Source of the DNA: Charina bottae
Lineage: Eukaryota; Chordata; Lepidosauria; Squamata; Charinaidae
Direction: 5' to 3'
DNA length: 64,000 bases
Assembly: GCA_023362775.1 (NCBI GenBank)
Contig: JALMGJ010000003.1
Span: forward strand, 179,587,725 to 179,651,724
Below, piece by piece: positions 23,351-31,746 of this stretch; within the stretch, counting starts at the first letter, position 1, and every line of letters begins with the position of its first letter. The notes beneath the pieces were generated by a model, which did not search any database, was not told the DNA's origin, and saw only the letters and a program-made list of their open reading frames with translations. Both the position numbers and the translations under genes were made by a program.

Positions 23351-25641
23351 GCGGCAACTTCCTTGGATTAAAGAGGGCTGGCAGAATGGATTCTGGTACT
23401 TTCAGCATAGTTGGGACATCTGGGCTCCTCTGAAGTTAATTCTCTTTTCCATTCTTCTGAATTGCCAGAATCATCTATTAAAAAAGGAGAGTCAGGCCCT
23501 TATGTCATGAAAATTCTCTTAGTAGAGAATAACTAGCCCTCTGTTACATTTCAGTCAAACCTATATGGGAAGTTCAACAGGACAAAACAAAGTTTAAAAT
23601 GTTTTGATCTTAACTGAATCCCTGATTCAGCTAGACAAGTAACAGTGATTAGGATATGGGGGGGAAAAGACCTTGTTTTATTTTCATAACATGCTTTGAA
23701 GAGATTCATATACTTCAAGAGCCACATGTGACCTCAAGGATTATTTTTCTGGCCCTCACAAAATGTAAAATACAGACTCCTACTTCAGTTATTGATTATT
23801 TTAATAAATAAAATTAAGTGGCAACTTTAAGTTTAGGGTGTCCACTTATGCAACATAATTTTTGCAAAATAATGCAAATATTCTCTGGAAACTTCTATGG
23901 CCTCTAAAGCAGATTTGGAGATAACGTTGTAATGTGCATAATGTTCTTCCTCTGCTGTTTGGATACAATTGGGTCCAACCCATAAGACTTTTTGTCTTCC
24001 TTTTTATATTGAGTAGAGCTGCCAACCAATGTATACTAATATGTTTTAATACCCAATTACTCACCTGAAAAGTCCATTGTGTAAATTGGTGGTTAGGGAA
24101 TTTGTCAAAGCAGTATTTTTTAAAATGAACAGGGTAATTGTCTATTAAGATAATGACTACTTAGGGACTTCTAAACCTGGAACTTAATTGTTGCCATCTA
24201 AACATGTTAAGTGTTGAAAAGATCTTCATTATAATATATTAATTTAAATTGTGTATGTTTGGATCTAGTAAATTGGCTATGTCTTGCACTGAGTAATCAT
24301 GCTTTGTGGGATCTGAGGTTTCATTAAGGGACAGGAATCTAGTGTGTGTGTCTGGGTGGGTGTATATGCCAGAACATGCATATACCAAAGTATTAGATGT
24401 GAAATCTAGAGAAACTCCAGGTTAAAAAAATCATGGAAATAAAACTGTTCTGCTAGTTAGGGTGTTCTACACTTGTCACAAGTCCTTTGGTTCTACAGTG
24501 AGTCCAGGTGACCTTCTGGAAAAGGCAAGTGGCTGTTGATTTCATTCATATCAGAGCTTTCTAAACCGTCAGTTAAAGGCCTGGAATGGAAAGAGGGCTT
24601 GAAAAAGTCTAAGTGCACCGAGCACTGTCTTTTAGATACTGCCACAGAGTCTCAAGGGACGGGGGCAGAGAGGCAAAATGGAACCCAGAAAGAATGCAGC
24701 AGGTTATAATGGCTGTTAGGTGGGAAGCAATTGCTAGAGTGATCTACTTGGAGGCAGCATCTTGGTGTAAAAAAACAAGGGGATGCACTCTAATGCTTCC
24801 AGCCCAAAGGACTGAGATGGCCCACTTCACTTTGGGGGAAATGGAGGTTAGGTACATTCACCCAAGCACAGGAGACTTCTTAAAGCCAGGGAAGTGTCTG
24901 ATTCAACGAGGTGCAGTGGCACTGAAGCCAGATACTACTTTAATTTATAAAGCCTCATCAAAAGGGCAGTTTGTTGAAGCCTGACCAAAGCAAAGCTTTT
25001 CTTACACAGGACTGCTATTTAGCAAATTGCTGTTCTAGTCTTTGTCTCACTTAGTTGCCAGGCCTGCTTGTTTTGCCCTGCGCTCGCTTCGGTTCACATC
25101 AGAAAGCCATCAATACAGGCTGTGACAAGTGGTTTTGTTTTTCAGAGCCTGATGCTGCTGTTATTTAGCAAGTAATTACTTTAAATTATTGCTTAAATTA
25201 CAATCTCAGTTGTTTGAATAATAGGGTGTAATAATTATTGTAAAAGAATTCCATTGGGGCAGCAGAGGGATAATTGAGACAGCAAAGACCAAATCTTTGG
25301 TCCCTTGGATCCAACTTTTAACAGGCTCCTTTGTTCTCAAAATTGCCTTCAGCAAAGGTCCTTTTTCTAGTTACTGAATGTTTATGTAACTTTAAGAAGG
25401 CTACAATCCCTGAATCACCTTCAAGTGCTTGCTTTCCTGTTGCCACACTGCCTGTTTTCTGTTTTGTAGAATACATTTTCAGCCTACAGATACTGTAGAG
25501 AGTCTTCATTAATAATGCAATAAATTAAGAAAGATAATTGTTTCCATGTAAATAACAAAAACAGCAGGCTGTTTCCAGAAAAGCGATAATATGAAGTCTT
25601 GAACTCTTGTCTCTATTTCTTCATACAAGATTCCTCTAGAG
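23351..25641. other. intergenic DNA, nothing recognised
   Basis: A 123-codon plus-strand frame at 24613-24984 has no recognisable domain, no splice context I can see and no relatives I recognise. I treat it as chance. Confidence 0.45.
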
Positions 25642-25707
25642 CAGTGTTTCTCAACCTTGGCAACTTTAAGATGTGTGGACTTCAACTCCCAGAATTCCCC
25701 AGCCAGC
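25642..25707 (+). mobile_element. half of a CAGTGTTTCTCAACC-type hAT MITE
   Basis: It matches the left arm of 15868-15984 with one difference in 20 at its start (AACTTTAAG for AACTCTAAG) and stops after CCCCAGCCAGC. The complementary right arm is absent, so this is a truncated copy or a one-armed relative. Confidence 0.8.
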
Positions 25708-26756
25708 TCACACATTTCTGAATTTATACCGCACCAGTAAAAAATCTCTGTATTAATATATGTCTCAGAAATGAATCCAGCAGAATTCACTGGGGTTAAT
25801 CTCAGATAAGTGTATGTCAGAGTTCAAACTTGATTTTCTTGCGCTCCTATTAATTTTTAGAATAGCTTTCCAATTCAGTCTTAAAGTAAAAATGTATTAT
25901 CATCATTCACGGAAGCTTTTGATGTAATTTACAAAAATTGCATTCACAGAGGCTATTTTTTTCCCTCTGGAAGTATACTATCAGTGGTCCAAGAGAGAGA
26001 TGTTTTTCCTTCTCTTGAGTTTTCTCCTGCAGTATGTGCACATCAAAAGCTGTTAAGATAACCTAATCTGATGTGAAAGTTACATTGGATTGGGGAATTT
26101 CCTTAAAAAATTGCATGGTATCTGCTGCAAATATTTTTTAGGAATTTGGTCACTTCAGCTGATATCTTGACTGGTTTATCAATTCTCTCATTCATTTATG
26201 CTGATGGCTACAATTAAAATAGTAAGAATAGCAGCAGTAATAGTAACTACCATTTGGAAGAATTTCTATTAACCTTAATCCATGTCAGAAGGTTGCCCCA
26301 GGTTCCCTGCAGTCACCGTTTCTCCAGAACGTGGTGCTGTCATAGGAATTCAAAGACTCAACTGCAGTAGATAAGATTCATTCCTGCAAGTACAAGACAG
26401 ACGTAGTAAGACAAACCTTTTATTTTGTTTTGCTTTCATGCTCTTCTAGCCTTCACAGTCCGAATGTTCAGATATATATTTGGCCTGCGGTGAGAAGGGA
26501 TATCATTATTTTACATGAGTAAAGTCCTGCTCAACTCCCCTTCTAAAAGAAAAGTCCAGTTCTGTGTTTCTGACAATGTTTATGCCTGCTTGTAAACTGT
26601 AGGATGGTAACTAAAATTAATTGATTCACAGTTCTGTGCAGCACTTTGGATTCATGGGAAAAAGGCACTGGGGAGAGCACAGTGTGCTCATGGAGCCCCA
26701 GTCAACAACTCCTTCAAGCAGCTGCATCTTTTCCTGGGAGTGTTTGGCTCCCTGCA
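25708..26756. other. intergenic DNA, nothing recognised
   Basis: No supported feature. Confidence 0.4.
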
Positions 26757-26919
26757 GAGGACGGGTGTCCAAAGAGAGGGGTCAGAACAGTCAAGATGGT
26801 GCCCACAACCACACAATCAACCCTCCCACTCTATTTTTAATGTGTGTTGGGATGGGGCTTTGATTGCATGGTTGTGGCCACCATCTTGATTTACTTGACC
26901 CCTCCCTGTGGACACCCCT
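26757..26919. mobile_element. inverted-repeat MITE, probably hAT
   Basis: The two ~58-bp arms (26763-26820 and 26860-26917) are imperfect complements. Both contain GTCAAGATGGTGCCCACAACC or TCAAGATGGTGGCCACAACC. An 8-bp direct repeat TCCCTGCA flanks it (26749-26756, 26920-26927), pointing to a hAT-type integrase. The element at 19678 is a diverged relative. Confidence 0.7.
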
Positions 26920-26927
26920 TCCCTGCA

Positions 26928-27424
26928 CCATAATCTTAAGAAAAGTTAGTTAAGGTGTCACCGAGAGGTGCTACATGCATGCCCATGGGCTCTACAAAGC
27001 ACCTTTCCCTCCTTGTATTCAAAACACTGCAGAGCCACAGTAATCAATTGTTATTTATTTATCTCATTCACTTTAAAGAATAGCCCAACAGTAAAAGAAT
27101 ACAGTGACATTTCTGTTGTATTCCTTGCACTCCCAAGTTAAAAATGCAAGTTTTCTTAAGCCCAGGAGTTGCAAGGACCCAAGCAGGACAGAAAACATGG
27201 TTGTGCAGGAAAAGGATAGTCAATCTTTTCCCAACAGCTGTGAACTCTATAAAATCATAATCACATTGTCTGTTAGTCCAGAAGGAAATCTTTCTAGTTA
27301 GTACATAAACTTGACCTTACTTTTGAGTGCGAGTCCTAGTGGCTAATAGGGATATGGCCATATTGATTTCTGGCCCACAATACAGAAGAGTTTGGCCATG
27401 ATCTTCCTCTAGAGTGCTGTTTAA
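26928..27424. other. intergenic DNA, nothing recognised
   Basis: No supported feature. Confidence 0.4.
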
Positions 27425-27535
27425 ATTCCTGGCTTAGCCTATAGCCCTGGTGGTCTCCTACCCAAGTGTTAAGCACTTCCCATCCACTCCTGCTAGGCTT
27501 TTTCAAGTCACCAGCCAAAGTTGGTTTGGTGTTGC
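27425..27535 (-). mobile_element. possible 5S-rRNA-derived SINE remnant
   Basis: CCTGGTGGTCTCCTACCCAA, then CTCCTGCTAGGCTTTTTCAA, resembles reversed 5S rRNA (GGTGGTCTCCCATCCAAG, then CCTGCTTAGCTTCCGAGATC). That is the head of SINE3/AmnSINE-like elements. Very diverged. Confidence 0.4.
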
Positions 27536-27617
27536 CACTTACTGAGATTTCCACTTAGTACCACAGGAGAAACTAGACATGCTAACTCAGTTTTCTTCAT
27601 TCAGGAAAGTCTTCCCA

Positions 27618-27678
27618 TGCTGGCTGAGAATTTTAAGAATCTAAGCACATCTAGAAAGCTCCTGATTGAGAAAGGCTG
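27618..27678. mobile_element. right end of a diverged hAT MITE
   Basis: GCTGGCTGAGAATTTTAAGA to ACATCTAGAAAGCTCC to GAGAAAGGCTG fits the right half of the CAGTGTTTCTCAACC/CAGCCTTTCTCAACC group. The left half is missing. Confidence 0.45.
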
Positions 27679-27751
27679 TGCTAGTTAGGACCCACTTTCT
27701 TACTTTGAGAAGTCACCCTATACAGGCTTCTTCAGAACTAAATGCCTTAAG

Positions 27752-27980
27752 TCGGGGTCCCCAACCTGTGGGCCGCAGGGCTCCCACCTGCAAGCCCCGC
27801 CCCCCGGTGTGCACAATTACCCCATCCCCGGTGCGCGCGATTCGCTCCCACCTGCAAACCTTGCCCCCCCCCCCGGTGTGCGCGATTGGCTCCCACCTGC
27901 AAACCCCATCCCCACCCCCAGTCTGTGGAAAAATTGTCTTCCACGACCGGTCCCTGGTGCCAAAAAGGTTGGGGACCGCT
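27752..27980. mobile_element. hAT MITE, GGGGTCCCCAACC family
   Basis: The ends are TCGGGGTCCCCAACC and GGTTGGGGACCGCT. The 8-bp TSD GCCTTAAG is perfect (27744-27751, 27981-27988). The middle is a GC-rich array of three or four ~40-bp units, each holding GGCTCCCACCTGCAA(A/G)CC and GGTGTGCGCGATT. The right subterminal GGTCCCTGGTGCCAAAAAGG is typical of Charlie-like hAT elements. Confidence 0.9.
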
Positions 27981-28061
27981 GCCTTAAGTTATCATAATCA
28001 TAAATCTGCATAGGATAGCAGTCTTAGCTTTCCAACATCTGCTTTATCAGGTCAGCCTCCT

Positions 28062-28108
28062 TCATTTATTTATTTATAGTGATATTTATACCCCGCCTAT
28101 CCCCTCCC
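28062..28108 (-). mobile_element. LINE (L2-type) 3' tail
   Basis: Reversed it reads GGAGGGGATAGGCGGGGTAT, then AAATATCACTATAAATAAAT, like other L2-type 3' ends in the window. Only ~45 bp are left. Confidence 0.5.
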
Positions 28109-28120
28109 TAATGGAGGACT

Positions 28121-28480
28121 CCACTTATATTCATATATATACAATTACACGGCCAATTATACAATTATACAATTATATATATACAATTATACAATTGTAT
28201 AAGTATATACAATTATACAATTATATATATATATGTATTATACAATTATACACACAGCCCGGAAAACCCACAACAACCATTGATGCCTTATTCCTTTCGT
28301 ATAATACTCAAGTGAAATGAGGATAACTCTCCCTGTTACATTAGAAATTCAAGGCAATTTCCATCGAAAGAAGGCAATAGTATTTCTCAGAAGCTTTTTA
28401 TGTAAAAGGCAATTGATTTTTGTTATAAAGAATAATATACGGCTTACATTCATATATATACAATTCAAATTATACAATTC
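28121..28480. repeat. AT-rich minisatellite split by a duplicated block
   Basis: ATACAATT-type units fill 28121-28250 and resume at 28449 with the same TTCATATATATACAATT. The DNA between them (28251-28433) is the 183-bp copy described separately. Confidence 0.75.
28251..28433 (+). repeat. 183-bp duplication (copy 1; copy 2 at 29503-29685)
   Basis: It is identical to 29503-29685 except for about six substitutions, without a single indel (constant offset 1252). It contains the last ~30 bp of the PLE copy at 29246-29532, its right TSD (TGATGCCTTATT here), and ~140 bp of downstream flank. It must therefore have been copied after the PLE inserted at 29.2 kb. Confidence 0.9.
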
Positions 28481-28499
28481 ACCAAATTCAATTCACCGC

Positions 28500-28690
28500 A
28501 CGTGAAGGGAGGGGGGGTGAGGGAACCGACTCTACTAGGCTCCAGACTACAATTCTCAGGATGCCTTGAGCCGGCTGCTGCCGTCCTGTAGCTGTCACAT
28601 CTGGGTCCGTCGTCACCACTGCCATTCGATCTTCCTCCGATCCTCTCCTCCGGTGGAGCCGACTTCCCGACAGGACGCCAGCAAATTAGC
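28500..28690. promoter_or_regulatory. GC-rich patch with ZNF143/STAF-like site
   Basis: A short CpG-containing region in AT-rich surroundings. At 28546-28565, ACTACAATTCTCAGGATGCC closely resembles the ZNF143/THAP11 promoter motif (ACTACAATTCCCAGAATGCC). No transcript or exon can be recognised, and such motifs also occur inside repeats. Function is not shown. Confidence 0.3.
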
Positions 28691-28692
28691 CC

Positions 28693-28860
28693 ACTTAAGG
28701 TGGTACCCATTTTATCTACTTGCTAGGCTTTCGAACTGCTGGGTTGACAGGAGCTAGGACTTAGCAACAAGAGCTCACCTCGCGTGCGGGGTTCGAACTG
28801 CCGACCTTCTAATCGGCAGCCTACAGCTCAGCTGTTTAACCTGCTGAGCCATCCGCGTCC
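28693..28860 (-). mobile_element. Sauria/Squam-type SINE, older subfamily, 3'-truncated
   Basis: In reverse it starts GGGACGCGGATGGCTCAGCA with an A box and GGTCGGCAGTTCGAACCCCG as B box. It continues to GGGTACCACCTTAAG and stops where the other copies go on to the GGTAACAGCGTTCCG block. The BovB-like tail is missing. Confidence 0.85.
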
Positions 28861-28989
28861 CATATTCTGCTTCATTCTGCTGTATGGTTTTGTATTTGCA
28901 GTTTCCTTGCTGGAACTTTCTTGGAATCCCAATTTTTCTCCTTTTGCTCTGTCTTTCATCTCAGGGTGAACTTTGCTAACATGATTTTT

Positions 28990-29219
28990 TTTTTAATACG
29001 TTCAAATGTGTCCAATTCTCAGAGACTGCCTGAACAAGTCCCTGCAGTTTTCTTGGCAAGTTTTTTGGAAGTGGTTTGCCATTGCCTTCTTCCTAGGGCT
29101 GAGAGAGAGTGACTGGCCCAAGGTCACCTAGCTGGCTTTGTACCTAAGGTGGGACTAGAACTCACAGTTTCCTAGTTTCTAGCCGGGTGCCTTAACCACT
29201 ACACCAAACTGGCTCTCAT
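28990..29219 (-). mobile_element. tRNA-derived SINE (second family)
   Basis: In reverse: GAGAGCCAGTTTGGTGTAGT, then GGTTAAGGCACC (A-box region), then GAGTTCTAGTCCCACC (B-box region), then CCTTGGGCCAGTCACTCTCT, ending GAGAATTGGACACATTTGAA, a BovB-like terminus. An aged TSD (TAACATGAT/TAACACGAT) is likely. It is the same family as 40868-41095. Confidence 0.85.
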
Positions 29220-29329
29220 TTTAACACGATAACTGATGTCTTATTGTATAGTCGAAGGCTTTCACGGCCGGAATCTGATGGTTGTTGTGGGTTTTCCAGG
29301 CTGTGTGGCCATGTTCTGGCAGATTTGGT

Positions 29330-29372
29330 TCCTAACGTTTCGCCAGTAGCTGTGGCTGGCATCTTCAGAGGA
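29330..29372 (-). ncRNA. hammerhead-ribozyme-like motif, left PLE arm
   Basis: On the minus strand: stem I TCCT, core CTGAAGA (29368-29362), stem II GCCAG/CTGGC, GAAA (29341-29338), minimal stem III AC/GT and stem I AGGA. All conserved core positions are present. It is the mirror of the right-arm motif. Activity is not shown. Confidence 0.7.
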
Positions 29373-29437
29373 CAGGAGCACAGCTAGAAGATTCTCTCTT
29401 TGCCCAAGAGAGAGAGAATCTTCTAGCTGTGCTCCTG

Positions 29438-29480
29438 TCCTCTGAAGATGCCAGCCACAGCTACTGGCGAAACGTTAGGA
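29438..29480 (+). ncRNA. hammerhead-ribozyme-like motif, right PLE arm
   Basis: Stem I TCCT (29438-29441) pairs with AGGA (29477-29480). The core is CTGAAGA (29442-29448), stem II is GCCAG with CTGGC plus one extra base, followed by GAAA (29469-29472) and the cleavage triplet GTT (29474-29476). A two-base-pair stem III without a loop is known from PLE and retrozyme hammerheads, which tend to work as dimers. Confidence 0.7.
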
Positions 29481-29502
29481 ACCAAATCTGCCAGAACACG
29501 GC

Positions 29503-29685
29503 CACACAGCCTGGAAAACCCACAACAACCATTGATGTCTTATTCTTTTTGTATAATACTCAAGTGAAATGAGGATAACTCTCCCTGTTACATTAGAAAT
29601 TCAAGGCAATTTCCATCGAAAGAAGGCAATAGTATTTCTCAGAAGCTTTTTATGTAAAAGGCATTTGATTTTTGTTATAAAGAAT
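29503..29685 (+). repeat. 183-bp duplication (copy 2, presumed source)
   Basis: This copy lies in its logical setting: the end of the PLE, its TSD and continuous flank. It is therefore probably the source of the block at 28251-28433. Confidence 0.85.
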
Positions 29686-29806
29686 GTTTTCTGATCATCA
29701 AAAGTCTGTGTCATCATATAAATGAGAATTTCCTTCTTGTAATCAAAGGTTCTTTTTAAAAAAAAATATTTTTAGAAAATGAAAATGAATAACTTTCTGT
29801 CTCTGC

Positions 29807-29907
29807 CTGTAGCTTGAATCATGTCAACTGGATTTCTATAGAAATCCAGTTGACATGATTCAAGCTACAGACAATTCCACCTGGATGACTGAGAACCTTC
29901 ATAGACA
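29807..29907. mobile_element. short inverted PLE-end copy
   Basis: CTGTAGCTTGAATCATGTCA to GGATTTCTA is directly followed by its reverse complement, with one arm running on into CACCTGGATGACTGAGAACC. A 13-bp TSD TTTCTGTCTCTGC is perfect (29794-29806, 29908-29920). It is the same PLE family as 36359 and 60715 but ends before the ribozyme. Confidence 0.85.
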
Positions 29908-29920
29908 TTTCTGTCTCTGC

Positions 29921-30659
29921 ATATGTGTGTTCGTGTGTGTCTGTGTCTGTATTTGAGTAATAAATACCGTTTTGTCCAATTAAAATTCTGAATCAATGAA
30001 TACAAGTTTCATTAGCAGCCAAAATTTAAATGTCTTGGTTCAAAAATAAGTTCATTTCACTGACAATCTAATGAGATTTAAAGAACTAAATGCCATTGTT
30101 GTCATAGTTGGAGGGGGTCTCTTTTATTCAATGTTGGATTAGAAATTGGAAAAAAAAAAACCACAGTTCAAATAAAGTCAGATATTCATCACAACGTTAG
30201 TACAGTGGCATTTTTCTTTGGTTATTTTGGACAGTTTGGAAAACGTTGTAGTACGTAATGCTAGCTTTCAGTACTTTCATCCAGACTTTAGCTTTATCTA
30301 ATGAGATATTTATACTTGCCTTTATGTCTTTTGTTACCTAGTTAGATCCATGAGAACTGGGTGTACTCTTCTTTAAAATAAAGGAACTAAATAAATGCTC
30401 ACAAATTATGAGGCTATGAAAATTGCTGGGTTTGTGGAATAGCAATCGTGTTATAAAAGGACACCTGGAAGGAACTTTGTTCTTTGCTCTGTTCTGCTAA
30501 ACAGGTGTAATGTATTGAGAAAAACTGAGAAAAAAAGGCAGCAGCCTTATAGAAAATTGGAGCATTCCTTAGAACATAGCCAGGAATAACATTTTCTTGT
30601 TGATTTGTTCTGCTCACTGATGGTCAGGGATAATCTTAGGATGCAACTATTCCATCATC
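29921..30659. other. intergenic DNA, nothing recognised
   Basis: AT-rich with short (GT)n at 29925-29945 and an A run at 30150-30159. No gene. Confidence 0.4.
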
Positions 30660-31040
30660 AACTAAACAGAAACTGGAACAAGTTCAGAGAATGGCTACCA
30701 AGATGGTGAAAGGCCTGGAAAGTGTCCTGTGAAGAACAGTTAAAGAAACTAGGTATGCCAGCCTGTGGAAGAGAAGACTGAGAGGTGATATGATTCCAGT
30801 CTTCAGATATCTTATATGGAGGAGGGAGTGGGCTTCTTCTCTATTGCCGCAGAAGCAATGGGTTGAAATGGATAGATTCAGGTTAGATATTAAGAAGATA
30901 AGAGCTACCAACTAATAGAATAGTGGCAGGTTCCCCTTCATTGCAGATCTGTCCAAAATGATTTAGCAGATCCTGCACTGGACAGGGAGTTCGAATAGTT
31001 GACCTCTGAGATCCCTTCCAACTGTATGATGCTCCAACCT
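30660..31040 (+). mobile_element. CR1 LINE 3' end
   Basis: GAGAATGGCTACCAAGATGG, then GAAGAACAGTTAAAGAAACT, AGAAGCAATGGGTTGAAATG and ATCCCTTCCAACTGTATGAT follow the order of the CR1 ORF2 C terminus and 3' UTR. Many substitutions and indels. Not coding. Confidence 0.88.
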
Positions 31041-31429
31041 CATATTTTCCAAATCAGAATTGTTTGCTATATAATGAATGATCCGAGGAGATTCAGGTTC
31101 AAATTTGTACTTGACCATGGAGCTCACAAGCATAAGGAATGGCCTTGAAGGACAGGAGAAGGGTCATTACCAAGGCAATGGTCAGATAAAAGGGACCTGG
31201 GCTCGGGCTAAGAAAATAACTTGAGAAAACATCTCAGACAAGTCCCTCCCTAGTTCATACAAAGATAAAGTGAGGAGGGGCAAAGCACATTCAGACCTGT
31301 AAATTTATCTTACTATAGATGTTACAATCAAAAGTAGTCCTGACCCATATGGGATTGGTTTCTTAGTCTGGTCTACCTTGTTGGCTGACAGCCACCATAT
31401 AGTACATGTACCACTTTAAGTTACTAGAG

Positions 31430-31738
31430 CAGCCTTTCTCAACTTTTTGACCCTGGAGGAACCCTTGAAATATTTTTCAGGCCTTGGGGAACCCCTGCAC
31501 TTTCAGGCTCAAATAGAGGCCAGAAGTTACAAAATTATTATATTTGTTTCATGTGTAGGCCTGTATATATGCATTAACATTGTTCTTAAACTAAAAATAA
31601 AGAATGAAACTTACCTCTTTAATGTGAAGTTGCCCAAATTTATAATATTTTTTAAAATAAATTGTGATCTCCCAGAGAACCCCTAGTGAACTCCCGTGGA
31701 ACCCTAGGGTTCCACAGAACCCTGTTTGAGAAACGCTG
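31430..31738. mobile_element. hAT element, CAGCCTTTCTCAAC ends
   Basis: The termini are CAGCCTTTCTCAACTTTTTG and GTTTGAGAAACGCTG. The 8-bp TSD TACTAGAG is perfect (31422-31429, 31739-31746). Subterminal GGAACCCTTGAAATATTTTT and GAACCCCTAGTG repeats are present. The interior is AT-rich with no transposase. Confidence 0.92.
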
Positions 31739-31746
31739 TACTAGAG

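Larger units (their letters stand above)
29246..29532. mobile_element. inverted (head-to-head) PLE copy with two hammerhead motifs
   Basis: About 140 bp of sequence is followed by its near-perfect reverse complement. The arms run from GGTTGTTGTGGGTTTTCCAG to the centre near 29400 and back to CTGGAAAACCCACAACAACC. A 12-bp TSD, TGATGTCTTATT, flanks it (29234-29245, 29533-29544). The arm sequence, including the hammerhead-like core, is characteristic of Penelope-like element terminal repeats, which often occur inverted. No ORF. Confidence 0.85.

Noticed and set aside
24613..24984. 123-codon plus-strand frame
   Set aside because: No motif or family resemblance that I recognise. Length is within chance expectation for 64 kb.
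27666..28013. 115-codon proline-rich frame and reverse-strand glycine-rich frames
   Set aside because: Translation of the tandem GC units of the hAT MITE at 27752-27980.
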